In this document: piece after piece, positions 27,057 through 37,300 of the stretch
How positions within the stretch are numbered: position 1 is the first letter of the stretch
Layout of the letters: the number at the start of each line of letters is the position of its first letter
NCBI RefSeq assembly: GCF_900129655.1
Contig: NZ_FQWK01000002.1
Coordinates: 186,001 to 250,000, forward strand
Length of the DNA: 64,000 bases
Origin: Bacteroides clarus YIT 12056
Lineage (GTDB): Bacteria > Bacteroidota > Bacteroidia > Bacteroidales > Bacteroidaceae
Reading direction: 5' to 3'
The notes under the pieces: model-generated
Database searches by the model: none
Seen by the model: the letters and a program-made list of their open reading frames with translations, nothing else
What the model was told of the DNA's origin: nothing
Translations under genes and position numbers: made by a program

Positions 27057-29027
27057 CTAATATCCAGGATTTTGTTCCGCTTTTTTCTCTTCTGCAGTCA
27101 AAGCATGCCCGCTTTTCTGTATTGCATCCAAATAGGTTTGTGGAATAGGACGTAAACAATGATGTTCATCAATATTAGGAGCAGCATCGGGATTAAAAGC
27201 ACGCGCACGAGCTACAAGCGTCTTCGTTCGAGCCAAATCTACCCAGCGCAAAAACTCTCCACACAACTCACGTGAACGCTCATTTAATAAGAAACACATC
27301 ATACGATCATAGTCACCCGTATAATTCAATTTAGTAATAATCTCCTCATCCTCAACTGGAAGACTATGTATATCTGTCACTTCCAAATCAGTTGCAGCTG
27401 TCGTAGGTGTTATATTATTAGACTCATAATACGAATTTTCCGGGATATAAGAGTTTATATCTCCCATGCTGGGATATCCTAATGCTCCCGAATGATAAGC
27501 TGCACCACCATCGCAATAAGCAGACCTATTTTCTCCTGTTTTATAAGCAGCCCGTTTACGAAGTTCATTGATATAATATAATGCATCATTATATTCATGC
27601 AAACGAATCAAAGCCTCAGCAGCTATAAGATAAGTTTCTCCTAAACGTGCCAAAATACCATCACGGGCACCAACATTATCGGTTACTCCTTCACGTGAGC
27701 CATCAAAGTATTTACTTAAAGATGGAAAATGTGATTTATCATCGTAAAGAGCCGTATCATCCTTGCCGTTCTTACCTTTGGGATAAGCTACAAAAACAGT
27801 AGGAATTGTTTTACCAGTTTTTTCACAAACCACCTTATCTTTCATCTGCATACTCTCAAATCGGGTATCACCAGGGCGATTAACCACATACATAATACCC
27901 AGATCACCTTTTTGGTAGATAGAACCTTTTGCCGGGTTGTTTACTGCATATTTTGTTTTAAAACTTTTCCAGAAACGTGAATCATTCACCATATCATAGA
28001 CATTATACATATAGTATGTAGTACGTAAACGCTGATATTCCCTTCCGCCTGCAATATCGCGCATCATTTGCGATAGTTCCGAATACTTAGCAAGAAAGTA
28101 CAAATGGCAAGTATTACCATAACGTCCTCTAGAAGATTTATCTGCAGAAAACTGAGCAGCTAAAATAACTTCACTCAACTGTTCATTGTCCCCATCCGGT
28201 GTGGTATAGTTCCATAAATCAGAATAATCCGGAGCTAAGCTACGGTGAGCAATTACCTCTTTTGCTAACCGTAGAGCCTCTGTACAATCGGCAGACTTTG
28301 TTTTATCATTCCAACTATCGTTTATTTCACTGGCACGAAAAAGATACGCTTTTGCCAAAAAATGCGCAGCTGCATCCTTTGTCATATCTCCTGTCATAGT
28401 TGCTGTTTGAGGTAATAACTCATACGCTTTCTTTAAATCATTAATAACTTGCTGTACAGTAGCCTCTGTTGTCGCACGAGTAAACTCTCTCTCTGGTATC
28501 GTATTAGTAGATAGCTTTAAAGGCACTCCACCATACTGCGAAACTAACTTTAAATAATTAAATCCTCTGAGGAAATGGGCCTCTCCCATATATCTTTCCT
28601 TATTACTACCTGTATATTTTTCTGAGGATACTTTTTCCAGTAAAAGATTAGCTGTATTAATACCAACATACATATTATCCCACAATGTTTCCATTAAAGC
28701 TGTATTTGAATCCATTGCCGTAATCTGCGATTTAAAACTTCCATCATAACTATTCCAAGCAGCATTAGAAGTATTTCCACCTATACGAAACTCATCTGTT
28801 CCAAAATTAGTTGTTGCGTACGCCCACTCTTTAGAAAAATGAAAACGTAAATTATAATACATACCTTGTGCTAATTCAGTAATACCTTCATCCGTATCAA
28901 AGTAATCAGTACTCAGTTGAGTTGTAAGTTCTTCATCCAAAAAATCACTACAAGAGCTCAAAGTATTTCCAACCAGTGTCATCGCTAATACACTGTATAC
29001 AATTTTCTTATATAGTTTCATAATCAT
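27057..29027 (-). CDS. SusD/RagB-family glycan-binding lipoprotein
   Basis: A 656-residue surface lipoprotein with lipobox Leu-Ser-Ser-Cys (Cys26; a start two codons later is equally possible). It matches the SusD/RagB family throughout. The N-terminal part has Phe-Leu-Asp-Glu-Glu-Leu and TPR-like helices with Ala-Glu-Ala-His-Phe-Leu-Arg-Gly-Phe-Asn-Tyr-Leu-Lys-Leu. The C-terminal part has the Asn-Glu-Arg-Ser-Arg-Glu-Leu-Cys-Gly-Glu-Phe-Leu-Arg-Trp-Val-Asp-Leu motif and ends with Ile-Pro-Gln-Thr-Tyr-Leu-Asp. It forms the lid of the SusC channel and is 15 bases downstream of susC. The ligand is not predictable by eye; the sulfatase suggests a sulfated glycan. Confidence 0.95.
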   Translation of the reverse strand: MIMKLYKKIVYSVLAMTLVGNTLSSCSDFLDEELTTQLSTDYFDTDEGITELAQGMYYNLRFHFSKEWAYATTNFGTDEFRIGGNTSNAAWNSYDGSFKSQITAMDSNTALMETLWDNMYVGINTANLLLEKVSSEKYTGSNKERYMGEAHFLRGFNYLKLVSQYGGVPLKLSTNTIPEREFTRATTEATVQQVINDLKKAYELLPQTATMTGDMTKDAAAHFLAKAYLFRASEINDSWNDKTKSADCTEALRLAKEVIAHRSLAPDYSDLWNYTTPDGDNEQLSEVILAAQFSADKSSRGRYGNTCHLYFLAKYSELSQMMRDIAGGREYQRLRTTYYMYNVYDMVNDSRFWKSFKTKYAVNNPAKGSIYQKGDLGIMYVVNRPGDTRFESMQMKDKVVCEKTGKTIPTVFVAYPKGKNGKDDTALYDDKSHFPSLSKYFDGSREGVTDNVGARDGILARLGETYLIAAEALIRLHEYNDALYYINELRKRAAYKTGENRSAYCDGGAAYHSGALGYPSMGDINSYIPENSYYESNNITPTTAATDLEVTDIHSLPVEDEEIITKLNYTGDYDRMMCFLLNERSRELCGEFLRWVDLARTKTLVARARAFNPDAAPNIDEHHCLRPIPQTYLDAIQKSGHALTAEEKKAEQNPGY

Positions 29028-29042
29028 TCTATTTTATTTCTA

Positions 29043-32000
29043 TTAAAAACCAATGTTCAATCCTATAGTATATCCACGATTCCAAGTAGTAGTTCCGGCC
29101 TGTGAGGCATCCAACTCAAGAAAATCAATGTTTGAAAATATTCTTCCCGGATTCTTAGCTTGAACATAAACTCTCAAATTGGATAACCCCCACTTCTTGA
29201 CAAGTAATTGTGGGAAAGTATACCCCAATGACACATTACGTACTTTCAGGAAAGAACCATTCTTATAGCCAATAATATTATAATAAGGATCTCCTGCAGA
29301 ACCACTATATATGGGCTTTTGGTACTCAGCATTCTTATTATTTTCATTATAGTAATTAATTTTCCGCTGAGTATAGCGTCCTCCTTGATATTCTCCTCCT
29401 GTATCAACCATATAATCAAAGCGTCCGTACAGCATAAAAGAGAAATCCAAATTCTTGTAAGAGAAAGTATTAGTCATGCCCAAAGTCCAACGTGGACGCG
29501 TATGCCCTATCACTACCCGGTCATCATTCGGGTCTATTAAATAATCATGATTCTGATCGACGGGGCGTACCATACCTGCAGCAAATTTATGTCCATTCGC
29601 ATTAAACTTAGCCATTTCTGCAGCATCCTCTTCTTTCCATAATCCTGCAGACTGATATCCATAAACTACTCCCAAAGCATGCCCTATAAACCAATTATTA
29701 TTTATGTCATCTTCTTTGCCATTTGCCAGGGTTTCTATTTTATCTTTTTGCCAAGCCGCATTTAAAGTTGTACTCCACTCAAAGTCAGATGTCTTTACAT
29801 TCACTGTGTTCAAAGTTATATCGACACCTATATTTGAGGTCTCGCCAACATTAGAGTAAGTATTTTGATATCCATTCAAAGCAGGTATCGTCATCGCCAT
29901 CAGCAAATCAGAGGTCTGTGAGGTATAAAAATCCAATACACCAGAGATACGTCCATTCAAAATAGCATAATCAAGCCCCACATTCCACTGTCTGGTTTTC
30001 TCCCAGGTCAAACTAGGGTTAGCCATGGCTACATCACCATCTTCCACCATCATTTCTGTCGGGACATGGCCCGATACCAAATTACTGCCAGAGGGATAAA
30101 ATAAGGAAACAATTCCACCTTTAGTCTGATAAGGGTCAATAGCAGAATTACCTGTTACACCAACTCCCATACGTAACTTCAATTGATTAATCCAATGAAT
30201 ATTTTTCAGAAACTCTTCCTGCTCAAGACGCCAGCCTAGTGCAACACTCGGGAAAAAAGCCCATTTATTACCATCTGCAAGTTGGGAAGCACCATCCCAA
30301 CGCCCGGACACTGTCAGCAAATATTTATTAGAATAATCATAATTCAACCGAAACATATATGACAAGAGTTGTTTTTCTATCAAGTTGCTGCTCCAACTAT
30401 CCAAGTTTGATATATTTTGTTGATTCAAAGCATTCCATTTAGCGCTAGATAATGGAATCCCCACTGCTGCCATTGAGGCATCTTCATAGTGATATTTTGT
30501 AGCGCTTTGTAACAAAGTAACACCCAAAGAATGCTTACCTATCACCTTATCATAATAAATCAAATTATCCAATGTCCACGAAAAATCATGTTGATTCTCC
30601 AAAGAGGCATAATTAGGAGACCCATTCCGACTAACCGATTGAGCGTCCTCAAACGTACCATTACGCCAATAACGAAAATCAGGACCAAAGTTCAAACGAT
30701 ATCTAAGACCCTTAAGAGGCTTATAAATTTCACCTAAATCCAATTGAGCATACATACTGCCTATCACACGAAGCATTCTTCTTTCATATTCACTGTATTT
30801 CCAATCATCAACTACAGTTTTTACACCATCATCCCCACCCGGATAAATTATACGTTCTCCATTATCATCATAAGGTACCGCATAAGGAAAGATACTCGTA
30901 GAAGCCGCATATAGATTTTTAGGGATATTTGTCGATAGCTGTCCCACTGATTTAGCAGAAGAACCATATTGTTGTTCACTAAAAGTCGCATTGACATTCA
31001 TACCCAATTTAAACCATTTAACAGGTGTCATATCGGTACTGACTTTCGCCGTATAGCGTGTATAAGATTCTCCCTTAATGGTACCCTCATTATTTAAATA
31101 GCCAAAAGACGCATAGCCCCGCATTTTCTCAGTACCACCACTCGCACTTAAAGTATGCTCATGAGTTATTCCTGTTTGTTTCACCATACTACCCCAATCT
31201 GTAGTAGGAACCTTAGAACCATCCCAAATACCACCAGCCCAGCCTCTTTCAATGTTTCTCCATGCATAAGGATCAGCGGATCCCATAAAAATATCATAAT
31301 CATTTTCTTTTGTAGGCTGATCAGCTCTTGGATAAGTAGAAGGATCATAATAATAATATGCCCATCGGCGCCATTCAATATATTCAGCAGAATTCATCAT
31401 TTCTGAATAATCCTGTAACGTTTCTATTGTCATCGTGCCTGAATAATTTAACGACATCTTACCTTCCTTACCTTGTTTAGTAGTAACCAAAACAACACCA
31501 TTAGCACCGCGTGAACCGTAAATAGCAGTAGCAGATGCATCTTTTAATACATCTATAGATTCAATGTCCTGTGGATTTAAAGTTTCTATACCGCTGTTCG
31601 ACATCAAAGGAATACCATCTACGACATATAATGGAGTATTACTTGCGCTTAGTGAGCGTACACCGCGTATATTGATAGTACCAATTTCACCCGGACGTTC
31701 ATTACTCGTTATATCAACTCCTGCAGCCTTACCCTGCATAGCCTCAAAAGCATTAGCTACAGGACGAGAGGTTAAATCCTCTGAATTAACTCTGATCATA
31801 GCACCGGTGACATCTGACTTTTTCTGTACTCCGTATCCTACAACTACCACTTCATCCAGTACTTCCGCATCCTCTTTTAATGCTATATTCACCACATTTT
31901 TAATACCAACCGATACCTCTTGCGCAATATATCCTATATAAGAGATTACTAAAACAGCATCATCAGGGACTTCCAATGAATAATTACCATCAATATCGGT

Positions 32001-32495
32001 TATAGAGCCAATTGTAGTGCCTTTCACCTGGATAGAAGCCCCAATCAACGGTTCACCATTTGCATCACAGATTTTACCCGTTACACGTTTTTTACGTTCT
32101 TGTTGAGATGTCTGTATTTCAGTAGAAAGAATAATCTTTTTGCCAAGTACAGAGTATTTTACCTGGGTACCCTTGAATATTTCATCAAGAATTTTAAAGA
32201 TATTACTATTATTTGCGGCAACAGAAACTTTACGATTTTGGTCCACATGTTTATTATTAAAGAAAAAAGTGAAATCTGACTGTTTCTCTATTTCAGACAA
32301 TACTTCACTAACTGTCTTGTTTTGTACTTCAATCTTAATAACAGTGTTTTGAGCATAAGAATTCGAAGCATGGACCAAGGTTATAGAACAAATTAAAATT
32401 AATACAAACAGTCTCATAGCTAATGGAATTTTATTTAAGGTCAACCCCAAAGACATAATTCTCTCCAAAAATTGGAAACTAAAATATTTATGCAT
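29043..32495 (-). CDS. SusC/RagA TonB-dependent transporter with STN domain
   Basis: A TonB-dependent outer-membrane importer of 1150 residues from the chosen ATG at 32495. An upstream in-frame ATG at 32579 lies inside a hairpin stem, and later ATGs (32456, 32417) are possible. After the signal peptide (ending Ser-Tyr-Ala-Gln) comes an STN domain (Val-Ser-Glu-Val-Leu-Ser-Glu-Ile), which signals to a FecR anti-sigma factor. A carboxypeptidase-regulatory-like domain (Gly-Glu-Pro-Leu-Ile-Gly-Ala-Ser-Ile) follows, then the plug with Val-Val-Val-Gly-Tyr-Gly and a barrel ending in Phe. It works with the SusD lipoprotein to import an oligosaccharide. Confidence 0.93.
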   Translation of the reverse strand: MHKYFSFQFLERIMSLGLTLNKIPLAMRLFVLILICSITLVHASNSYAQNTVIKIEVQNKTVSEVLSEIEKQSDFTFFFNNKHVDQNRKVSVAANNSNIFKILDEIFKGTQVKYSVLGKKIILSTEIQTSQQERKKRVTGKICDANGEPLIGASIQVKGTTIGSITDIDGNYSLEVPDDAVLVISYIGYIAQEVSVGIKNVVNIALKEDAEVLDEVVVVGYGVQKKSDVTGAMIRVNSEDLTSRPVANAFEAMQGKAAGVDITSNERPGEIGTINIRGVRSLSASNTPLYVVDGIPLMSNSGIETLNPQDIESIDVLKDASATAIYGSRGANGVVLVTTKQGKEGKMSLNYSGTMTIETLQDYSEMMNSAEYIEWRRWAYYYYDPSTYPRADQPTKENDYDIFMGSADPYAWRNIERGWAGGIWDGSKVPTTDWGSMVKQTGITHEHTLSASGGTEKMRGYASFGYLNNEGTIKGESYTRYTAKVSTDMTPVKWFKLGMNVNATFSEQQYGSSAKSVGQLSTNIPKNLYAASTSIFPYAVPYDDNGERIIYPGGDDGVKTVVDDWKYSEYERRMLRVIGSMYAQLDLGEIYKPLKGLRYRLNFGPDFRYWRNGTFEDAQSVSRNGSPNYASLENQHDFSWTLDNLIYYDKVIGKHSLGVTLLQSATKYHYEDASMAAVGIPLSSAKWNALNQQNISNLDSWSSNLIEKQLLSYMFRLNYDYSNKYLLTVSGRWDGASQLADGNKWAFFPSVALGWRLEQEEFLKNIHWINQLKLRMGVGVTGNSAIDPYQTKGGIVSLFYPSGSNLVSGHVPTEMMVEDGDVAMANPSLTWEKTRQWNVGLDYAILNGRISGVLDFYTSQTSDLLMAMTIPALNGYQNTYSNVGETSNIGVDITLNTVNVKTSDFEWSTTLNAAWQKDKIETLANGKEDDINNNWFIGHALGVVYGYQSAGLWKEEDAAEMAKFNANGHKFAAGMVRPVDQNHDYLIDPNDDRVVIGHTRPRWTLGMTNTFSYKNLDFSFMLYGRFDYMVDTGGEYQGGRYTQRKINYYNENNKNAEYQKPIYSGSAGDPYYNIIGYKNGSFLKVRNVSLGYTFPQLLVKKWGLSNLRVYVQAKNPGRIFSNIDFLELDASQAGTTTWNRGYTIGLNIGF

Positions 32496-32576
32496 AAATT
32501 TGTATGGATTTAAAGTTAAAAAAAGAGTTTGTCTATGCTTGTCGCCAAACAAGCTATTGAACAATGAATCTATTTT

Positions 32577-32610
32577 CATACGGAACGATACGCCAATATC
32601 ATTCCGTATG
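32577..32610. other. Hairpin in the fecR-susC gap
   Basis: CATACGGAA (32577-32585) pairs with TTCCGTATG (32602-32610), extended by GATA/TATC after one mismatch. The first three bases are the complement of the upstream-most susC ATG, so in mRNA that start codon would be buried in the stem. This argues for a later susC start or for regulated translation. Confidence 0.5.
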
Positions 32611-32669
32611 TTTTTATTTATGGAGATCTGTTTTTCATTTTATTTCAATTTTAAGTTAACATATTTCTA

Positions 32670-33695
32670 CTAATAAATTTCTATCTTACTTTTCTTATCA
32701 GCTACATCTTGTTCTTCCATATAACGCCAACGTATCTTCGAAGAAATCTTGAAATGGTCTAATATTCTATCCAAACGTTCATTAGTGAATACACCCGTAT
32801 AAGTGTCATCAATACCACGGTTATTAGTTATGACAAACTCCACATGATAACGTTTTTCCAACATACGAAAAGCTTCTCTTAAAGGAGTGCCGGATAAAAT
32901 AATTGTTCCATCTTTCCAAGAGACTTCTGATTGACATGAGGTCTTATGTAAACTTGCTTTACGAACCTTTGAATCATACACCAACTTTTCTCCAGGTTTT
33001 AATCCTATTTTACGAGTATCAGTGTTCTCTTGGAACAAAAAATCAACTTTTCCCTCCAATAAAGTCGCAATGACCTTTTCATCTTTCTCATAAGCTTCCA
33101 CATTAAAATGAGTGCCTAACACCTCTATTTGGGTTTGATGCGCAGTAGAAACAATAAAACGCCTCAAAGGATCTTTTGCTACCTCAAAATAGGCTTCTCC
33201 TATCAAATGCACTTCTCTGGTCTTACCATCAAATACAAGAGGATAACTTAAAGAGCTTTCTGAATTCAAATAAACAATCGAACTATCCGGTAAAACAACA
33301 GAAGTTATCATACCCGGATTTGTCCTTACATTGACAATCTGTGCTATTGATGAATGATATTCGGATTTATTGTTTCGCAATAATAGTCCTATTGTCACCA
33401 ATAGAGGAATAAATAATATCGCGGCAGCATGTTGTATCCACTTCCAACCAATGCTTTTTTTTCGTATCGCAATTTGATTACTCACTTTATGTAAAGCCTT
33501 TTCTGTATCAACTTGCTTCGTAACCTTCCGTATATCTGTTGCAAGATAAATTGAATACAATTGCTGAATCAGCTTTTTATTTTCTTCTGATGATTCTGAC
33601 CAAGCAACTATCAACTGGTACTCTTCATTCGTTACCTTGCCCTGATAATAACGGAACAATATCTCTTCTATTTTATCTATATTCTGATTCTCCAT
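32670..33695 (-). CDS. FecR-family anti-sigma factor
   Basis: A 341-residue inner-membrane anti-sigma factor. The cytoplasmic N-terminal part (1-85) binds the sigma factor, and a transmembrane helix is visible at about 89-106. The periplasmic FecR domain (about 115-210, with Thr-Ser-Val-Val-Leu-Pro-Asp-Ser-Ser and Glu-Val-His-Leu-Ile-Gly-Glu-Ala-Tyr-Phe-Glu-Val) is followed by a DUF4974-like C-terminal domain with Thr-Pro-Leu-Arg-Glu-Ala-Phe. It is expected to receive the STN signal from SusC and release the ECF sigma encoded divergently 116 bases away. A candidate ECF promoter lies in that gap. Confidence 0.94.
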   Translation of the reverse strand: MENQNIDKIEEILFRYYQGKVTNEEYQLIVAWSESSEENKKLIQQLYSIYLATDIRKVTKQVDTEKALHKVSNQIAIRKKSIGWKWIQHAAAILFIPLLVTIGLLLRNNKSEYHSSIAQIVNVRTNPGMITSVVLPDSSIVYLNSESSLSYPLVFDGKTREVHLIGEAYFEVAKDPLRRFIVSTAHQTQIEVLGTHFNVEAYEKDEKVIATLLEGKVDFLFQENTDTRKIGLKPGEKLVYDSKVRKASLHKTSCQSEVSWKDGTIILSGTPLREAFRMLEKRYHVEFVITNNRGIDDTYTGVFTNERLDRILDHFKISSKIRWRYMEEQDVADKKSKIEIY

Positions 33696-33720
33696 TATAT
33701 TAATTACCTTTTATTTAAAA

Positions 33721-33743
33721 GACGCATGAGAAAACGGAGTTCC
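33721..33743 (-). promoter_or_regulatory. Candidate ECF-sigma promoter for the fecR-susCD operon
   Basis: On the minus strand GGAAC (33739-33743) is followed after 15 bases by GTC (33721-33723). This matches the common ECF pattern GGAAC-N15-17-GTC. It lies 26 bases before the fecR start and would make the operon autoregulated by the neighbouring sigma. Seen by eye only. Confidence 0.5.
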
Positions 33744-33785
33744 TAAACAAAAAAGCTTTTTTTTTCGATTTTATCCAAAAAATTA

Positions 33786-33793
33786 TATCTTTG
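33786..33793 (+). promoter_or_regulatory. -7 promoter element for the ECF sigma gene
   Basis: TATCTTTG followed by TCTTAC, a full TAnnTTTG match, 18 bases before the ECF start. This suggests the sigma gene uses the housekeeping sigma. Confidence 0.65.
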
Positions 33794-33810
33794 TCTTACA
33801 AAATTATATT

Positions 33811-34401
33811 ATGAAAACAACATTGCATGAGGATTACCTCTTACTATCTGCCATAGAACAAAAGGACAAGAAAGCATTTGACACACTATTTAGGAAATAC
33901 TATTCGGCATTATGTGCTTATTGTACTAATTTCGTAGAATTGGAAGATGCTGAAGAAATTGTACAAGATGTATTGTTATGGATTTGGAGACACCCTGATG
34001 CACACACTATTATTGAAACATCTCTTAGTAAATATCTATTTAAGATGGTCTATCATAAGGCCATCAGTCAACTGCGCCAGCAAAGTATTCGTCAACGAGT
34101 AAATACTGTTTTCTATGAACAAATGCAAGATATGTTACATGATATCGATCTGTATCAGATAAAGGAACTTGCCAAACACATCGAACAGGCTATTAAGGAA
34201 CTTCCTCCTAGTTATCAGGAAACATTCTGCCTACATCGCTTTAAAGGAATGAGCTATAAAGAGATTGCTTCCATATTAGATATATCTCCTAAAACAGTAG
34301 ATTACCGAATTCAGCAGGCACTAAAAATATTACGGGTAGAATTAAAAGATTATTTGCCAATTGTGCTATTATTATTAGCTGCACCATATTCATCTACCTA
34401 A
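33811..34401 (+). CDS. ECF sigma factor, Bacteroides expansion type
   Basis: A 196-residue RNA polymerase sigma-70 factor of the extracytoplasmic-function group. Region 2 is at about 20-90 (Asp-Ala-Glu-Glu-Ile-Val-Gln-Asp-Val), and region 4 is at about 130-185 (Leu-Pro-Pro-Ser-Tyr-Gln-Glu-Thr-Phe, then Met-Ser-Tyr-Lys-Glu-Ile-Ala with a helix-turn-helix). No region 3 is present. The C-terminus has a short hydrophobic Leu-rich tail. It is divergent from the FecR gene instead of in the usual same-strand order. It is AT-rich like the rest of the island and ends 60 bases before valS. Confidence 0.95.
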   Translation: MKTTLHEDYLLLSAIEQKDKKAFDTLFRKYYSALCAYCTNFVELEDAEEIVQDVLLWIWRHPDAHTIIETSLSKYLFKMVYHKAISQLRQQSIRQRVNTVFYEQMQDMLHDIDLYQIKELAKHIEQAIKELPPSYQETFCLHRFKGMSYKEIASILDISPKTVDYRIQQALKILRVELKDYLPIVLLLLAAPYSST

Positions 34402-34402
34402 T

Positions 34403-34449
34403 ACAAATAAAACGAGCCTTGAGTTTTCCTCAAGGCTCGTTTTATTTGT
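34403..34449. terminator. Bidirectional terminator at right edge of the island
   Basis: Perfect 21-bp arms (34403-34423 and 34429-34449) around a five-base loop, A-rich at one end and T-rich at the other. It separates the convergent ECF sigma and valS genes. Confidence 0.9.
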
Positions 34450-34460
34450 ATTTAATATTT

Positions 34461-37145
34461 CTACGCTTTCTTCAAAGCGGCAATGCTTTCTTTCAGTGAA
34501 TTGATGATACTCTCCGCATCCGCCTGTTTCTTGCGTTCCATTTCGATTACGGCAGCGGGAGCATTATTCACGAACTTCTCATTGCCGAGTTTCTTCAGAA
34601 CGCCTTGCAAGAAGCCTTCCTTATGCTTTAGCTCGGCTTCCATACGGGCTATTTCGGCATCCACATCAATCATGTTACCCAGAGGAACGGCGTATTCCGT
34701 CGTACCTACCATGAAAGCGGCGGCGCCGTCAGCCTTAGCCTCAACCGCGGTTACGGCAGAAAGGTTACACATCTTGATAATGACAGCGTCGAAAGCAGCC
34801 ACGGGATTCTCACCGACAACCTGCAACTCCAGTGCCTCTTTCTGGGCAATGTTCTTCTGCAAACGGATGGAGCGTACGTTACTGATAACCTCTTTCACCA
34901 CTTCAAACTGCTGTACAAAGGCTTCATCCACTTCCGTCGACATGGAAATAGGACTTACCATAAGGCTCTCTCCGTCTTTACGGTCGACAATGTGCTGCCA
35001 CAATTCTTCGGTGATGAACGGCATGAACGGATGCAACAGGTGCAACAGATTATCGAAGAAACCGATAGTCGTGTCGTACACCTTCTTGTTGATAGGCTGA
35101 CCGTAAGCAGGCTTAATCATTTCCAGATACCACGAAGAGAACTCATCCCAGAAGAGCTTGTACACGGCCATTAACGCCTCGCTCAAACGATACTTGCCGA
35201 ACAAGTCCGCCACTTCGGCAGCTACGGCGTTCTGTTTGGAGTCGAACCAACGCATTGCCAGTTCGGCAGCTTCCGGCACAGCCACCTCGGAGCTTACTTC
35301 CCAACCCTTGATAAGGCGGAAAGCATTCCATATCTTATTGTTGAAGTTACGTCCCTGTTCGCAAAGCGCATCGTCAAAAAGGATGTCGTTGCCGGCAGGA
35401 GCCGAAAGCATCATACCCATACGTACACCGTCAGCACCGTAACGCTCTATCAAATCCAGCGGGTCGGGCGAGTTACCGAGCGACTTGGACATCTTGCGTC
35501 CCAGCTTGTCACGGACGATACCTGTGAAGTAAACATTCTTAAACGGCATCTTACCCTCGTATTCATAACCCGCCATAATCATACGGGCTACCCAGAAGAA
35601 GATGATATCCGGTCCGGTCACGAGGTCGCTGGTAGGATAATAATAGTTGATTTCTTCGTTGCCCGGGTTCAGAATGCCGTCGAACAAAGAGATAGGCCAT
35701 AACCAGGAAGAGAACCAAGTGTCGAGGCAGTCCTCGTCCTGACGCAAGTCCTCTATTTTAAGGGCGGAATTTCCGGTCTTTTCCCAAGCCAGCTTCAAAG
35801 CCTCTTCGGGAGTGGCGGCTACCACATATCCGCCTTCCGGCAGGAAGTAAGCGGGAATACGGTGTCCCCACCACAACTGACGGCTGATACACCAGTCTTT
35901 GATGTTCTCCAGCCAGTTCTTGTAAGTATTCTTATACTTGGCAGGATAGAATTTCAAGTCGTCGTTCATTACCGGGGGCAGAGCCATATCGGCAAAGTGC
36001 TGCATCTTGAGGAACCATTGCATGGAGAGCTTCGGCTCGATAGCCACGTTGGTACGCTCGGAGAAACCTACCTTGTTGGTATAGGCTTCCACCTTCTCCA
36101 ACAGTCCGGCATTCTGCAAATCTTTCTCTATCTGCTCGCGTACATCGAAACGGTCCATGCCGACATAGAGTTCGGCGGCTTCGCTCAACGTGCCGTTGTC
36201 ATTGAAGATGTCGATAGTGGGCAGGTTGTATTTCTCGCCCAGCATATAGTCGTTGACGTCGTGTGCAGGAGTTACCTTTAGACAGCCCGTACCGAATTCC
36301 ACGTCTACATAATCATCCTGGATGACGGGGATAACGCGGTTCACCAGCGGAACAATCACTTTCTTGCCCTTCAGCCACTGGTTCTTCGGGTCGGCGGGAT
36401 TGATACACATCGCCGTATCGCCCATGATTGTTTCGGGACGCGTAGTAGCCACTACGGCATAACGTTTGCCGGCGGCGTCACGATGAACGACTTCACCTTC
36501 GGCTCCCGTCTCACCTGACATATCATCGTCGGCAACGTAATATCTCAGATAGTACAGTTTGCTATGTTCTTCCTTGTAGATGACTTCCTCGTCGCTAAGG
36601 GCGGTGAGGGCTTTCGGGTCCCAGTTCACCATACGCACGCCACGATAAATCAGTCCCTTGTTGTAAAGGTCTACGAATACTTTGAGCACGCTTTCGCTGC
36701 GTTTCTCGTCCATGGTAAAGGCAGTACGGTCCCAGTCGCAGGAAGCACCCAGCTTACGGAGCTGTTTCAGGATGATGCCGCCGTGCTCGTCCGTCCATTC
36801 CCAGGCATGCTTCAGGAATTCGTCGCGGGTAAGGTCTGTTTTCTTGATGCCCTGCGCGGCAAGCTTGTTCACAACCTTGGCTTCGGTGGCAATGGAAGCA
36901 TGGTCCGTACCCGGAACCCAGCAGGCGTTCTTGCCTTCCATACGGGCACGGCGTACAAGGATATCTTGGATGGTATTATTAAGCATGTGTCCCATGTGGA
37001 GCACACCGGTGACGTTGGGGGGCGGAATGACGATGGTGTAGGGCTCACGACCATCGGGTTTAGAACTGAATAATTTGTGGTCTAACCAATACTGGTACCA
37101 CTTTCCCTCTACGTCAGCGGGATTGTACTTACTTGCTAATTCCAT
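34461..37145 (-). CDS. valS: Valyl-tRNA synthetase
   Basis: An 894-residue class I aminoacyl-tRNA synthetase that charges tRNA-Val. The HIGH motif is His-Met-Gly-His (residues 50-53). The KMSKS motif is [10 protein letters not shown], and the editing domain lies between them. A C-terminal coiled coil (about 830-894, Ala/Glu/Lys-rich) is present, as expected for ValRS. Codon use is typical of highly expressed genes here. A strong promoter lies just upstream on the minus strand, and the gene is followed by the island terminator. Nothing unusual was seen. Confidence 0.98.
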   Translation of the reverse strand: MELASKYNPADVEGKWYQYWLDHKLFSSKPDGREPYTIVIPPPNVTGVLHMGHMLNNTIQDILVRRARMEGKNACWVPGTDHASIATEAKVVNKLAAQGIKKTDLTRDEFLKHAWEWTDEHGGIILKQLRKLGASCDWDRTAFTMDEKRSESVLKVFVDLYNKGLIYRGVRMVNWDPKALTALSDEEVIYKEEHSKLYYLRYYVADDDMSGETGAEGEVVHRDAAGKRYAVVATTRPETIMGDTAMCINPADPKNQWLKGKKVIVPLVNRVIPVIQDDYVDVEFGTGCLKVTPAHDVNDYMLGEKYNLPTIDIFNDNGTLSEAAELYVGMDRFDVREQIEKDLQNAGLLEKVEAYTNKVGFSERTNVAIEPKLSMQWFLKMQHFADMALPPVMNDDLKFYPAKYKNTYKNWLENIKDWCISRQLWWGHRIPAYFLPEGGYVVAATPEEALKLAWEKTGNSALKIEDLRQDEDCLDTWFSSWLWPISLFDGILNPGNEEINYYYPTSDLVTGPDIIFFWVARMIMAGYEYEGKMPFKNVYFTGIVRDKLGRKMSKSLGNSPDPLDLIERYGADGVRMGMMLSAPAGNDILFDDALCEQGRNFNNKIWNAFRLIKGWEVSSEVAVPEAAELAMRWFDSKQNAVAAEVADLFGKYRLSEALMAVYKLFWDEFSSWYLEMIKPAYGQPINKKVYDTTIGFFDNLLHLLHPFMPFITEELWQHIVDRKDGESLMVSPISMSTEVDEAFVQQFEVVKEVISNVRSIRLQKNIAQKEALELQVVGENPVAAFDAVIIKMCNLSAVTAVEAKADGAAAFMVGTTEYAVPLGNMIDVDAEIARMEAELKHKEGFLQGVLKKLGNEKFVNNAPAAVIEMERKKQADAESIINSLKESIAALKKA

Positions 37146-37178
37146 GTTTCTAAAATCTATATTTTGTTATAATGGGCG

Positions 37179-37186
37179 CAAAATTA
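37179..37186 (-). promoter_or_regulatory. -7 promoter element for valS
   Basis: Minus-strand TAATTTTG followed by CGCCC, a full TAnnTTTG match, 33 bases before the valS ATG. Confidence 0.65.
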
Positions 37187-37231
37187 ATAAATTAATAGCT
37201 TTATCCGGCAAAAGCAATGAAAAGAATTACA

Positions 37232-37239
37232 TACCTTTG
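37232..37239 (+). promoter_or_regulatory. -7 promoter element upstream of the 22-bp repeats
   Basis: TACCTTTG followed by CTTTAC, a full TAnnTTTG match. It would give a leader of about 250 bases before the DUF3810 start, almost entirely made of the tandem repeats. Confidence 0.6.
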
Positions 37240-37300
37240 CTTTACAAATGATGATTTTATACGGAGTTGCCGTAATAAGCACCCGGTGCCGCGTCGGTTT

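Noticed and set aside
25511..34449. Direct repeats or an integrase marking the glycan island ends
   Set aside because: I compared the two edge hairpins and found no shared direct repeat. No integrase gene is in the window, so mobility is not claimed.
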